Below, in pieces: positions 39,481 through 48,776 of a DNA stretch of 64,000 nucleotides. Below the pieces are notes generated by a model. It had not been told where the DNA came from. It saw only the letters and a program-made list of their open reading frames with translations, and did no database searches. Position 1 is the first letter of the stretch. Every line of letters starts with the position of its first letter. The stretch spans positions 62,001 to 126,000 of the forward strand of contig JAIENY010000005.1 in the NCBI GenBank assembly GCA_019750915.1, given 5' to 3'. Made by a program: the position numbers and the translations under genes. The DNA is from Xanthobacteraceae bacterium (lineage in GTDB: Bacteria; Pseudomonadota; Alphaproteobacteria; Rhizobiales; Xanthobacteraceae).

Positions 39481-40497
39481 TCAGGCGTGGTGGTAATCGC
39501 GATACCAGGCCACAAATCGCTGAATGCCGTTACCGATGTCGGTATCCGGTCGAAAATCGACGTCTCGCATCAGATCGTCGACATCGGCGTAAGTCGCCTG
39601 CACATCTCCCGGCTGCATCGGCAGAAACTCTTTCCTTGCCTCCCGTCCAAGCGCACCCTCCAGCAACGACACCACACGCATCAGGTCGGTCGGATGATTG
39701 TTACCGATGTTGTAGACTTTCCACGGTGCCTTGCTTGAGCCCGGATCAGGAGCATCTCCCGACCAATCGGCGTTGCCGTCCGGCACCCGATCGATCAATC
39801 GCAATATCGCCTCCGTTACATCGTCAACATAAGTGAAGTCACGTTGCATGGCGCCGTGGTTGAATAGTTTGATTGGTTGCCCTTCAGCGATCGCTTTGGC
39901 AAAGATGAAAAGGGCCATGTCCGGCCGGTACCATGGCCCGTACACGGTGAAGAAACGCAGGCCGGTCGTCGGTATCTTGTAAAGATGGCTATAGGCATGG
40001 GCCATCAGCTCGTTGGCTTTTTTACTCGCTGCATAAAGGCTGATCGGATGGTCGACATTGTCGTGGACCGAAAACGGCAGCTTGGTGTTGGCGCCATAGA
40101 CCGACGAGGACGATGCGAACAATAAATGCCTGCAGCCGTGATGCCGGCAGCCTTCGAGAATATTGATGAATCCTTCAAGATTGGAATCGGCGTAAGCGTG
40201 CGGATTCTTCAATGAGTACCGTACGCCAGCCTGAGCGGCCAGATGCACGACCGTCGGGAATCTGGATTCCGAAAACAGCGCCGACATGCCGTCCCGGTCC
40301 GCAAGATCGAGCTTCACAAACCTGAAGTTGGAATATGGCTCAAGCAGCGCGAGCCGGGCATTTTTCAGCGACGGGTCATAATAATCGTTGAGGTTGTCGA
40401 TACCGACAACCGTTTGCCCCTGCTCGATCAGCGCCTGACAAACATGGAAACCGATAAAGCCCGCCGCACCTGTGACCAATATGGGTTCTGAGCTCAT
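39481..40497 (-). CDS. UDP-glucuronate 4-epimerase (LpsL-like)
   Basis: 338-residue short-chain sugar-nucleotide epimerase: NAD motif VTGAAGFIGFHVCQAL, catalytic SSSVYG and SLYAASKKANE (Tyr-X3-Lys). Length and the NDYYDPSLKNARL segment fit UDP-glucuronate 4-epimerases making UDP-galacturonate. ATG 40497 has GAGG six bases upstream. It follows the UDP-glucose dehydrogenase gene by seven bases, so substrate and enzyme are made together for exopolysaccharide or LPS synthesis. Confidence 0.9.
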   Translation of the reverse strand: MSSEPILVTGAAGFIGFHVCQALIEQGQTVVGIDNLNDYYDPSLKNARLALLEPYSNFRFVKLDLADRDGMSALFSESRFPTVVHLAAQAGVRYSLKNPHAYADSNLEGFINILEGCRHHGCRHLLFASSSSVYGANTKLPFSVHDNVDHPISLYAASKKANELMAHAYSHLYKIPTTGLRFFTVYGPWYRPDMALFIFAKAIAEGQPIKLFNHGAMQRDFTYVDDVTEAILRLIDRVPDGNADWSGDAPDPGSSKAPWKVYNIGNNHPTDLMRVVSLLEGALGREARKEFLPMQPGDVQATYADVDDLMRDVDFRPDTDIGNGIQRFVAWYRDYHHA

Positions 40498-40504
40498 GAC
40501 AACC

Positions 40505-41824
40505 TCAATAGGCCAACGGCTTGGGACGGCCCACGCCACAGTAAAGAAATCCGTTGTCTGCAACCTCGTCCGGTGAATAGATGTTTCTGAGATCCACGAT
40601 GATCGGTGTTGCCATGGTCGCCGACAATGTCCTCAGGTCGAGAGCCCGGAACTGCTCCCATTCGGTGACAATCACCAGCGCATGCGATGCCCGTGCACAC
40701 TCATAGGCGCTGTCGCAAAACGTCACGTTATTGAAGATCTTTCTGGCTTGATCCATTCCGACCGGATCAAAAACGCGGATTTCAGCTCCCATGTCCTGCA
40801 GCGCAGTGATCAGCGGAATTGAGGGCGCATCGCGCATATCGTCGGTGTTCGGCTTAAACGTCACTCCGAGAATCGCAACAGATTTACCGCGCAAATTGCC
40901 GCCGAATGCGTTGGCGACCTTCCTAGCCATTGCACGCTTGCGCTGATCGTTGACGGCAACGACCGTCTCGATAATGCGAACGGGCGATTCATTGTCCTGA
41001 GCCGTTTTGATCAGCGCCATCGTATCTTTCGGAAAGCAAGAGCCGCCGAAGCCGGGACCGGCGTGAAGAAATTTCATGCCGATGCGGTTGTCGAGGCCAA
41101 TTCCACGGGCGACGTCCTGCACGTTTGCGCCCACCTTCTCGGCCAGATCCGCGATCTCGTTGATGAAGGTGACTTTGGTGGCAAGAAACGAGTTTGCGGC
41201 ATATTTGGTCAGCTCAGCCGTTCGCCGGTCAGTGTACAGAATCGGAGATGTATTGAGATGCAATGGGCGATACACCTCGCCCATCACTTTGCGCGCCCGC
41301 TCATCGCTGGTACCAATGACAATGCGGTCCGGATGCTTGAAATCTTGAATCGCCGCGCCCTCACGCAGGAATTCGGGATTCGAGACCACCGCGAATTCGG
41401 CATCCGGCCGTATCTCGCGAATAATGCGTTCAACATCATCGCCGGTCCCCACGGGCACAGTGGACTTCGTGACGATCACGGTAAATTTCGAAAGCGATGC
41501 TACAATGTCTTTCGCAGCCGCATAGACGTAGCTGAGATCGGCATGACCGTCGCCACGACGCGACGGCGTGCCCACCGCGATAAAGATGACGTCCGCTTCT
41601 CCAGCCGCCTGCTTGATATCCGTCACGAAGCTCAGGCGTCCCTGCGCCCGATTGCGAGCGACAAGCTCATCCAGGCCGGGTTCAAAAATCGGAATCTCCC
41701 CCCGGTTCAAGGCCTCGACCTTGGCCTCATCATTATCGACGCACGTGACATGATGACCAAAATCGGAAAAACACGCCCCTGAAACCAGCCCCACATAGCC
41801 GGCTCCGATCATAGCGATACGCAT
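40505..41824 (-). CDS. ugd: UDP-glucose 6-dehydrogenase
   Basis: 439-residue NAD-dependent enzyme oxidising UDP-glucose to UDP-glucuronate. NAD motif IGAGYVGLVSGACF, the catalytic cysteine in GFGGSCFPKD, GVTFKPNTDDMRDAPS and EWEQFRALDL are all present. Starts at ATG 41824 (MRIAMIGAGYVG). Precedes the epimerase on the minus strand in the precursor part of the exopolysaccharide cluster. Confidence 0.95.
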   Translation of the reverse strand: MRIAMIGAGYVGLVSGACFSDFGHHVTCVDNDEAKVEALNRGEIPIFEPGLDELVARNRAQGRLSFVTDIKQAAGEADVIFIAVGTPSRRGDGHADLSYVYAAAKDIVASLSKFTVIVTKSTVPVGTGDDVERIIREIRPDAEFAVVSNPEFLREGAAIQDFKHPDRIVIGTSDERARKVMGEVYRPLHLNTSPILYTDRRTAELTKYAANSFLATKVTFINEIADLAEKVGANVQDVARGIGLDNRIGMKFLHAGPGFGGSCFPKDTMALIKTAQDNESPVRIIETVVAVNDQRKRAMARKVANAFGGNLRGKSVAILGVTFKPNTDDMRDAPSIPLITALQDMGAEIRVFDPVGMDQARKIFNNVTFCDSAYECARASHALVIVTEWEQFRALDLRTLSATMATPIIVDLRNIYSPDEVADNGFLYCGVGRPKPLAY

Positions 41825-41870
41825 GAAGAATTGCCCCTATAAGACGGTGCATGAACGCACCCGGAAGATT

Positions 41871-42677
41871 TTACGGCCTTGCGTTCTTGAGAGCGATTTC
41901 CCCGTTGATGTGTGGCGGAAAGAAGAAGAAGTTGTTGACGTACGTGCGCCCCTCTCTGCGCCCGCCATCCGACATTAACGCGCTTGGGTCCTGCATTCGC
42001 GCAGTATCGAAGTCTTCAACTGGCCTGGCTCTATCGCCTTCCAGGAAATAGCCGCAATAGTTCCACTCGCGAAAGAATTCGAATACCGAGCGCGTCGCCG
42101 CCTCGCGATGACGATCCTCCGCTTCAACCAGAAAGATCGGTTGCGATCGCTTGATAAGTTCAATCGCGCCGCGGAGAGCGGCGAGCTCGTGGCCTTCGAC
42201 GTCGACCTTCACGAAGGTAACGCCGCGATCAATCAAGGAATCAAGGCGCGTGGTCCTGACCTGGGCCGCACGCAATGAGGCCGCCTGTTTTCCGGAGGCT
42301 TGATGAAGTTCGAGCGAGGCAAGGCCGAAGACTGGTCCATTTTCTCCGTCCGGCACGAAAAGCTCAGCGCTCCCGTTCCGATCTGAGCATGCCACCTCGT
42401 GAATTTGAACGTTCGAGGCAGAGGTCCGCCTGAGTAATGTCGCCATCTGCTGCGAGGGCTCAAACGCGTGAACCTGCTGTGATAGCCTGGCAAGTTCTCG
42501 GGTATACAGGCCACAGTTGGCGCCGACATCAATCGTCACCGAGCCGCGAGGTAAGAGCTTGTTCAAGTAGAGCAGTTCCCGTTCCGCCGATTTGGGACGA
42601 CGCGACAAATGCCACCGAAGCCAGAGCTCCGGAAATACGTCTTTGACGACTTGCTTCGTTGCTTGTGTAAGTTGCAT
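41871..42677 (-). CDS. FkbM-family methyltransferase
   Basis: 268-residue SAM methyltransferase of the FkbM type: TIDVGANCGLYTRELARL, HAFEPSQQ, and FVKVDVEGHELAALRGA. Such enzymes O-methylate sugars in polysaccharides. The C-terminus is phenylalanine-rich (YVNNFFFFPPHING). Placed between ugd and manC on the same strand, so it probably decorates the exopolysaccharide or an LPS sugar. Confidence 0.9.
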   Translation of the reverse strand: MQLTQATKQVVKDVFPELWLRWHLSRRPKSAERELLYLNKLLPRGSVTIDVGANCGLYTRELARLSQQVHAFEPSQQMATLLRRTSASNVQIHEVACSDRNGSAELFVPDGENGPVFGLASLELHQASGKQAASLRAAQVRTTRLDSLIDRGVTFVKVDVEGHELAALRGAIELIKRSQPIFLVEAEDRHREAATRSVFEFFREWNYCGYFLEGDRARPVEDFDTARMQDPSALMSDGGRREGRTYVNNFFFFPPHINGEIALKNARP

Positions 42678-42722
42678 GATCCATCCGCCTCTTGAGTCAG
42701 TACTGGCTGTGGGGACGAGACA

Positions 42723-44156
42723 TCAAACTCGCGCATAAATATCCTGCATGCGCACGATGTCATCCTCACCCAGATAAGCACCCGATTGAACCTCGATCAG
42801 ATTCAGCGGCACCTTTCCGGGATTTTCCAAGCGGTGCATGCAACCCAATGGAACGAAGATCGACTCGTTTTCACGAAGCAAAATCTCCTCATCGGCGCGC
42901 GTCACAATCGCCGTCCCGTTGACAACCACCCAGTGCTCCGCACGATGATAATGCTTTTGCAGAGAGAGCTTGGCACCCGGATTCACCGTGATGCGCTTGA
43001 CCTGAAACCGCTCGCCGGCGTGAATCGACTGGTAATAGCCCCACGGCCGGTGGACGTTTTGGGTCTGGGTCGCGGAACGATGACCGTTGGCCTTCAGACG
43101 TTGAACCAGCTTTCCGACTTCCTGGTCGCGCCCGCGTGTGGTCACCAGTACGACGTCAGGAGTTGCAGTGATAACGAGGTCCTCGACGCCCAGCGCCGCA
43201 ACCAGCGGACCTTCGCCTCGCAGATAACATCCCTTCGAATCCTCGGAAACAACATCCCCGATTTCGACGTTTTCCGATGAGTCTTTCGATGCAACACTCC
43301 AGAGCGCCGACCAGCTACCGATGTCATTCCACTCAAAATCGGCTTTAACCACCACGCTCCGCTGCGTGCGCTCCATCACCGCATAATCGATCGAGATCGA
43401 TGGTGCGCTGGCGAATGCCGCATCGTCGAGCCGGAGGAAGTCGAGATCCTTCGTCGCGCCCGAAATCGCCGCGCGGCAGACTTGGAGTATCTCTGGCGCG
43501 TAACACTCCATCTCTGCGATGAGCTCGCGGGCCGGCAAAAGAAAAATGCCGCTGTTCCAGAGATAGCTTCCGCTCGCAAGATAGCTTTCCGCGGTGGCGA
43601 GGTCCGGCTTCTCTACAAAACCCGACACCCGATGAAGTCCGGCCCCGGATGAAACGTCCTCGTCCGCGCAAATATAGCCGTATCCCGTTGCGGGCGTGGT
43701 CGGGGAAATACCAAACAAGACCAGTTTCCCCTCAAGCGCCGCTTTCAGTCCCCGCTCGATCGTCTCCTGGAAGGCTGCCTGATCGCCGACCCAGTGGTCG
43801 ACCGGTGTAGCCAGAATAATCGCATCCGGATTTTGCTCGAGTGCAAGCAACGCTGCGACCGCAACCGCCGGCGCGGTATTCCGACCCACAGGTTCCAGAA
43901 TGATCATTGCATCGTCGATACCCGCTTCCCTGAGCTGCTCCCCAATCGCGAACCGATGCTCGGCGTTGGCGATCACTATCGGTTTCGCGAATTTTTCGGA
44001 ATTTCCGGTGCGAAGCGCGGTTTGCTGCAGAAGTGTTTTTTCACCCAAAAGAGATAGCAATTGCTTGGGATAAGCCTCGCGAGACAATGGCCAAAGACGG
44101 GAACCGGCTCCCCCGGACAGAAGAACAGGCACAATTCGATTGTTTGCAGACACCAT
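42723..44156 (-). CDS. manC: Mannose-1-phosphate guanylyltransferase/mannose-6-phosphate isomerase
   Basis: 477-residue bifunctional type-II enzyme providing GDP-mannose. Nucleotidyltransferase domain (LLSGGAGSRLWPLSREAYPKQ, FVEKPDLATAESYL, NSGIFLL) is followed by a C-terminal cupin isomerase (PGAKLSLQKHYHRAEHWVVV). ATG 44156 has AGGGGG upstream. Downstream of the ExoY-like gene by 44 bases on the minus strand. Indicates mannose in the polymer. Confidence 0.94.
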   Translation of the reverse strand: MVSANNRIVPVLLSGGAGSRLWPLSREAYPKQLLSLLGEKTLLQQTALRTGNSEKFAKPIVIANAEHRFAIGEQLREAGIDDAMIILEPVGRNTAPAVAVAALLALEQNPDAIILATPVDHWVGDQAAFQETIERGLKAALEGKLVLFGISPTTPATGYGYICADEDVSSGAGLHRVSGFVEKPDLATAESYLASGSYLWNSGIFLLPARELIAEMECYAPEILQVCRAAISGATKDLDFLRLDDAAFASAPSISIDYAVMERTQRSVVVKADFEWNDIGSWSALWSVASKDSSENVEIGDVVSEDSKGCYLRGEGPLVAALGVEDLVITATPDVVLVTTRGRDQEVGKLVQRLKANGHRSATQTQNVHRPWGYYQSIHAGERFQVKRITVNPGAKLSLQKHYHRAEHWVVVNGTAIVTRADEEILLRENESIFVPLGCMHRLENPGKVPLNLIEVQSGAYLGEDDIVRMQDIYARV

Positions 44157-44200
44157 CGTCGCCCCCTTGTTGGATAACAAAACTGCCGAAATAGTCGGAG

Positions 44201-44956
44201 TCAGTAGCCGCTACCGGACAGGAATTCCCTGCGGACCGTACGGAGAATGATGACGACATCCAGTCGAAGCGACCATTTCTCGATGTAGTCGAGGTCGTAA
44301 TCGATACGGGAGATCGCATTGTCGGCTTCTGCCGTGCTTCCCCGACATCCGCTCACCTGCGCAAGGCCGGTGATCCCGGGACGCGCGATATGTCGATGAA
44401 AGTAATAAGGCACCAGATCCTCATACAGCCGATCCGCCGCAAGCATGCCCGGAACATGCGGACGGGGACCGACGAGGGACATGTCGCCCCTGATTACGTT
44501 GATCAACTGAGGAATCTCATCGAGACTCGTTTTGCGCAGGATGCGTCCCACTTTCGTAACGCGCGAATCGCCCTGCACCGTTTGCCTCACGCCCGTGACA
44601 TCGCCCTTCTCCACACGCATTGACCGAAACTTATAGATTTTGAAACGCCGGTTCCGATACCCATACCGATACTGGTGAAAAAGAATTGGCCCGGGCGAAC
44701 TGACCTTAATCGCCACGGCAACAGCGATCAGGAAGGGTGCGAAGAACAGCAATGCCAACCCGGCTGCCGTGATATCAAATAAACGTTTCGACAAAGCCGC
44801 TGCCGGTTCTTTTCGGAGCGTGCGCCGCGCGTGTCTGCTGCGATATGCGCCGTGACCGACATATTCGACAGGCCGCGCTGAAATGAATCGCCTGTCTTTC
44901 CAGAGCGGCGCAACATTGCTGCTTTGATCGAAATGGGCGGTGACCGTCGAAACCAT
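44201..44956 (-). CDS. Undecaprenyl-phosphate sugar transferase, ExoY-like
   Basis: 251-residue monotopic phosphoglycosyl transferase that starts the repeat unit on the lipid carrier. Landmarks: KRLFDITAAGLALLFFAPFLIAV (single re-entrant/membrane segment), RFKIYKFRSMR, KTSLDEIPQLINVIRG and MSLVGPRPHVPG. It lacks the N-terminal four-helix domain of WbaP/GumD, hence ExoY-like. ATG 44956 opens an operon of precursor genes; a 14-bp palindrome (44984-44997) lies 27 bases upstream. Confidence 0.92.
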   Translation of the reverse strand: MVSTVTAHFDQSSNVAPLWKDRRFISARPVEYVGHGAYRSRHARRTLRKEPAAALSKRLFDITAAGLALLFFAPFLIAVAVAIKVSSPGPILFHQYRYGYRNRRFKIYKFRSMRVEKGDVTGVRQTVQGDSRVTKVGRILRKTSLDEIPQLINVIRGDMSLVGPRPHVPGMLAADRLYEDLVPYYFHRHIARPGITGLAQVSGCRGSTAEADNAISRIDYDLDYIEKWSLRLDVVIILRTVRREFLSGSGY

Positions 44957-44983
44957 CGTGCGTGTCCTTCCCGTTTCTCACCA

Positions 44984-44997
44984 TTCGCAGCTGCGAA
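44984..44997. promoter_or_regulatory. Perfect 14-bp palindrome before the ExoY-like gene
   Basis: TTCGCAGCTGCGAA, 28 bases upstream of the ATG at 44956. Symmetry and position fit an operator for a dimeric repressor; the regulator is not identified. Confidence 0.5.
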
Positions 44998-45064
44998 GGC
45001 AGCGACAGTTAAATCGGCGAGAGCATCAACTCGTCGATAAAGTTTTCTTAACTTTTTGAACAAA

Positions 45065-45108
45065 TTGCGGCGAAGTTTGCAGCGCAATGCATTTTAGTTG
45101 CGGCGCAA
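45065..45108. promoter_or_regulatory. Three iterated TTGCGGCGCAA-like sites
   Basis: TTGCGGCGAAG (45065-45075), TTGCAGCGCAA (45077-45087) and TTGCGGCGCAA (45098-45108). The last is a perfect 11-bp palindrome, the second has one mismatch and the first two. Starts are 12 and 21 bases apart, close to one and two helical turns, as expected for cooperative regulator binding. Confidence 0.5.
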
Positions 45109-45379
45109 AATTGAGCAGCGCGGGCCATTCGGAAATTACGAAGAGCTCAGAAGCTGTTACGGAAAACGGGAATTAGTTTCGTGCGTGAACGTCGGCACTG
45201 CCATGCAAATATGGGAGCACTGGCTCACGATTTGATTCCTGTTTGAGCACTCCGCTTATTTTGGTGGCGTGATGCGCACATCAAACACCGCGCACTTCGA
45301 ATGGAAATGTTCACTGAATAATAATTGAGAGCTCTTATGAGATTTAGAGCACGATTGGCTCCAGCTTTAGGCATTTCAG

Positions 45380-45580
45380 ATGATGGCCGGCCTTCAGAAC
45401 GTCAAAACGCCGCGCGAATTGCCCTCTATGTCAGCGACGCCGTCAGACAGCCATCATGACCAAGAGACTGATTCCGCGTTGACCGAAGAGCGTGACCGCA
45501 GCCTCCGCAATCGAATCATCCTTGCAAACGCCGCTGCATGGGTCGCGATCGGCCTGGTCTTCAGCTACTTCTTTCTCTGA
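45380..45580 (+). CDS. Small single-span membrane protein (putative)
   Basis: 66 residues: a polar, acidic N-terminal half (SHHDQETDSALTEERDRS) and a C-terminal membrane segment (IILANAAAWVAIGLVFSYFF). An internal ATG at 45428 is an alternative start. Family not recognised. It lies at the head of the plus-strand exopolysaccharide genes, where small tail-anchored proteins occur. A competing 40-residue frame at 45337-45459 overlaps it. Confidence 0.45.
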   Translation: MMAGLQNVKTPRELPSMSATPSDSHHDQETDSALTEERDRSLRNRIILANAAAWVAIGLVFSYFFL

Positions 45581-45646
45581 CAAATCCCCGATGTATTCTA
45601 TGACTGGAACCGGCTTCGAAACCAACGCCGCGAAACATGTCATTCA

Positions 45647-46381
45647 ATGCGTCCTCGTGAATCCGCAGAACCGCGTTTTACGACTCCCGCGCTACCTCCG
45701 GGGACGCGGATTTATGCCGTGGGCGACATCCACGGCCGCTCTGATCTTCTGACGGAACTCATTCAACGCATTGATGAAGATCGCCTTCGCAGGCCCATCG
45801 CTCATGCTTTCGAGATTTACCTCGGCGACTACATCGACCGGGGTCCTCACTCCAGCGCGGTCGTTGAAACTCTCGCCTGGCGCATTGTCAGGACCGGAGC
45901 GATATGCCTCCGCGGCAATCACGAGGCGCTGCTCGAGGCAGCACTCGACGATGCATCCTATCTTCGTCCATGGCTGAGTGTGGGAGGGAATGACACATTA
46001 GAGTCATACGGACTTCCCGGCGACGACGACGCAATATCCGACGTCGAACTTCACCTGCGCCTGAATATCGTGTTTCCCGAAGCGCACCGCTTATTTCTCA
46101 GATGCCTACGGAATATGTTTTCCTGTGGCGATTTCTTGTTCGTCCATGCTGGAATTCGCCCAGGGATTCCGCCGCGCGAGCAATCAACACAGGACCTGCT
46201 CTGGATTCGTGATGATTTTCTCCTCTCGAAACAGAATCATGGCCCGATTGTTGTGCACGGACATACGCCCGTCATGCATCCCGAATTTCTTTTCAACCGC
46301 ATCAACATTGATACCGGAGCCTGGTTTAGTGGTGTGCTGACGTGCATCGCGATCGAGGGAACGGATGTCATCGTTCTGTGA
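45647..46381 (+). CDS. PPP-family metallophosphatase (serine/threonine-type)
   Basis: 244-residue calcineurin-like phosphatase with the metal-binding motifs YAVGDIHGRSD, GDYIDRGPHS and LRGNHEALLE, and later His residues in FVHAGIRPG and VVHGHTPV. Cytoplasmic; substrate not evident. Its place directly upstream of the export and co-polymerase genes suggests that it may oppose the tyrosine kinase of the ExoP-like protein, since no low-molecular-weight tyrosine phosphatase is present in the window. This link is inference. Confidence 0.88.
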   Translation: MRPRESAEPRFTTPALPPGTRIYAVGDIHGRSDLLTELIQRIDEDRLRRPIAHAFEIYLGDYIDRGPHSSAVVETLAWRIVRTGAICLRGNHEALLEAALDDASYLRPWLSVGGNDTLESYGLPGDDDAISDVELHLRLNIVFPEAHRLFLRCLRNMFSCGDFLFVHAGIRPGIPPREQSTQDLLWIRDDFLLSKQNHGPIVVHGHTPVMHPEFLFNRINIDTGAWFSGVLTCIAIEGTDVIVL

Positions 46382-46479
46382 CACCTCTCCCAACTTTCCC
46401 GGCAATCGGTCGCATGAATTCGCCGCATTTTCTCTCGTATATTTTTAATTCGCATGGTGATCACGATACGGGGGAGATA

Positions 46480-47067
46480 ATGATCAAGCACGAGTTTGGT
46501 TTTTGCAGAACGATTGCTCTATTTGGCTTGCTCGTTTTGTGCGCTTTATTCTCCGCCATAGGCACGCCTGCGACCGCTGAGACGACAGCCCCGACATTTT
46601 CTCCTTCCGGAGCGTACGTACTCGGCCCGAATGACAAGGTTCGCGTCAAAGTCTATGGCGAGACTGACATCACTGGCGAATATGAAGTCGACGGGAACGG
46701 CAATGTGTCCATTCCTTTGGCAGGCCGCATTCGCGCCGCTGGCTTGACGACGAAACAACTTGAAGGAGCCATCAGATCTGCCCTTTCGAAGGGCATCGTT
46801 CGCAATCCCAACGTCAATGTCGATGTTGCATCGTATCGCCCCTACTACATTTTGGGCGAAGTGAAGAATAGCGGTGAGTATCCATACAAGGTCGGACTGA
46901 CCGTGCTCGATGCTGTCGCGACCGCAGGCGGTTTCACCTATCGCGCGAACGAACACAAAGTCTATTTGCGGCGCGCGGGCGTCAGCGCGGAGGAAGTATA
47001 CACGCTCGACGCTCCCGTTCTTGTGTTCCCCGGCGACAACATCAGAATTCCCGAGCGATATTTCTGA
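46480..47067 (+). CDS. Polysaccharide export protein (Wza/ExoF-like, short)
   Basis: 195-residue outer-membrane/periplasmic export protein. A signal sequence (TIALFGLLVLCALFSAIGTPATA) precedes a Poly_export domain (YVLGPNDKVRVKVYGETDITGEYEVDGNGNVSIP) and an SLBB domain (YILGEVKNSGEYPYKVGLTVLDAVATAGGF). Lacks a lipobox and the C-terminal helix of Wza, so resembles GumB/ExoF. ATG 46480 follows GGGGAG closely. Confidence 0.92.
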   Translation: MIKHEFGFCRTIALFGLLVLCALFSAIGTPATAETTAPTFSPSGAYVLGPNDKVRVKVYGETDITGEYEVDGNGNVSIPLAGRIRAAGLTTKQLEGAIRSALSKGIVRNPNVNVDVASYRPYYILGEVKNSGEYPYKVGLTVLDAVATAGGFTYRANEHKVYLRRAGVSAEEVYTLDAPVLVFPGDNIRIPERYF

Positions 47068-47360
47068 CGACAAAGAATTCCCGTGTGTCAGCACGGCGGA
47101 TTCTGTAACTAATCTTCCGCTCGCCACACTCTCGTCCCTTTGCAGTACTTTTCTTTCTGCATCGCGAAAACTTTTTTCGCGAATGCACGTTGTTCGTTTG
47201 AAGATCGAGTCTGTCGATAAGGGGGGCATCTCATGATTCAATGTGGCGACGACCGGTTCTATCAATCATCTGCATCACAGTTAGGCTTTCGGTGACTTCG
47301 TAGGCAAACGGTCGCCGCAAGATTTGGCAATCGTCGGCTGGTGTTACCCGTAAGGGATGC
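47068..47360. other. Intergenic region before the porin gene
   Basis: 293 bases between the export protein and the beta-barrel gene. The frames crossing it have no recognisable product. An internal promoter for the porin/co-polymerase genes may lie here, but I cannot place one. Confidence 0.35.
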
Positions 47361-48776
47361 GTGATGAGATGTATCTATCTTGCTTGGCGTCAGCTTTCGT
47401 TCCGCGCCGGAGATTTTTCGTCAGTGATCGAAGGCCGCGCGATTTTCGTTGTGTCGGCGGCAACCGTCTTTGTTTTCATGTTCGCTTCGCCGGCAAAAGC
47501 GCAGGCGATCCCACTGAATTTCGATGATGTGTCGCCGCCATGGAATGCTTTGCAAGTGTTCGAAACGTCTCCGCTTCCGGACTTTCGCGATCCGGATCGC
47601 GGCGATGCCATTCCGCCTGAGGATATGCCAGTGAAAAAGCGACAGCAGCCCGGCTACGAGCCGGTCGGAATCCGATACGGCTCGTGGATGTTTAATCCGG
47701 CGCTGATCAGCGGCGGTCTGTTCGACAGCAACGTATTCTCATCCAACACGACCAAACAATCGGACTTCGCGGCGATCGTGGAACCGACGTTGCGTGCCCA
47801 CACCTTGTGGGAGCGCCACGGCATCGACCTCAAGCTCGATGCCCAGTCCATGATTTACGACCAGTTCTCGAGTCTTAACCAGAACAATATCAGCCTGAAG
47901 GGAAACGGCTGGTACGACGTATCGAGGGACCTGAAGGTGCTCGGCAGCTTCCAGGTTGCTCACCTGAACGAGGGTGTCGGCACCCTAAGCTCACCCGCCA
48001 ATGCAATCTCGCCAACACCTTATAATCTGTATTCCGGTGATGTTGCGGTCCGCAAGGAATTCAATCGCCTTGCGGTATCTACCGGGATAGGCGTCGCCTC
48101 ATACGATTATCAGTCAACTCGCGCCCAAGATGGCACGACCATCAACCAAGATGGCCGCGACGGCCAGATCTACCGAACTTATGGAAGGGTCGATTATGCG
48201 ATCTCTCCCTTGCTCGGCTGGTTCACGGCGGTCGAAGGCAATCAACGGAACCTTCGCGGCACACCCGGGCATACACTTAATTCCGAGGGTTATCGTGCGC
48301 TCGCGGGCATCACTCTCGGCGTCCCAAGCCTGTTGAGCGGCGAAATCGGCGGCGGGTATGTAAGTCAACACTTCGATGATCCGACGATCGGCACCATCGA
48401 AGGTCCCTCGTATCACGTCAAAGTCACTTGGAGTCCCACCCGTTTGCTCGATGTTCATGCCAAGGCCGAACAGCTGGTGACAGAGACATCGACGACGAGT
48501 TCGAGTGGCGTACTGGCCAACGCCTATCAGGTCGGAGCCGACTATGAACTGCTTCGCAACGTCGTGATCTCAGCAACGGGCGGGTTCGAAAACGACAAGT
48601 TCTTCGGTCAAACCCGCAACGACAAAGTCATCTCGACCGATGAACGCATCAAATACCTGCTCAACCGGTTCGCGGCGATTTCGCTTTATCACCGCTATAC
48701 CGACCGGGAGAGCGACATTTCGGCATTCAGTTATCAGAAGCATCAGGTGGGCATCAATGTTACAGCGCAGTTCTGA
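47361..48776 (+). CDS. Outer-membrane beta-barrel protein of polysaccharide secretion (BBP2-type)
   Basis: 471 residues. Signal sequence (IFVVSAATVFVFMFASPAKAQA) followed by a Pro-rich linker and many alternating amphipathic strands (SWMFNPALISGGLFDSNVF, YRTYGRVDYAISPLLGWFTAVEG), ending in VGINVTAQF with the terminal Phe typical of barrels. Resembles the putative beta-barrel porin 2 family found in Wzy-type exopolysaccharide clusters, where it probably replaces part of Wza as the outer-membrane exit. Its last 20 bases overlap the co-polymerase gene. Confidence 0.85.
   Translation: MMRCIYLAWRQLSFRAGDFSSVIEGRAIFVVSAATVFVFMFASPAKAQAIPLNFDDVSPPWNALQVFETSPLPDFRDPDRGDAIPPEDMPVKKRQQPGYEPVGIRYGSWMFNPALISGGLFDSNVFSSNTTKQSDFAAIVEPTLRAHTLWERHGIDLKLDAQSMIYDQFSSLNQNNISLKGNGWYDVSRDLKVLGSFQVAHLNEGVGTLSSPANAISPTPYNLYSGDVAVRKEFNRLAVSTGIGVASYDYQSTRAQDGTTINQDGRDGQIYRTYGRVDYAISPLLGWFTAVEGNQRNLRGTPGHTLNSEGYRALAGITLGVPSLLSGEIGGGYVSQHFDDPTIGTIEGPSYHVKVTWSPTRLLDVHAKAEQLVTETSTTSSSGVLANAYQVGADYELLRNVVISATGGFENDKFFGQTRNDKVISTDERIKYLLNRFAAISLYHRYTDRESDISAFSYQKHQVGINVTAQF

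Larger units (their letters stand above)
44957..45379. other. Divergent regulatory region of the exopolysaccharide cluster
   Basis: 423 bases without a convincing gene between the precursor operon and the plus-strand assembly genes. It holds a perfect palindrome TTCGCAGCTGCGAA (44984-44997) and three iterated TTGCGGCGCAA-like sites (45065-45108), then an AT-rich stretch. No promoter hexamers can be placed with confidence. Confidence 0.6.

Noticed and set aside
45337..45459. 40-residue frame MRFRARLAPALG... before the phosphatase
   Set aside because: Overlaps the 66-residue frame with a clear membrane segment; no family and only a weak ribosome site.
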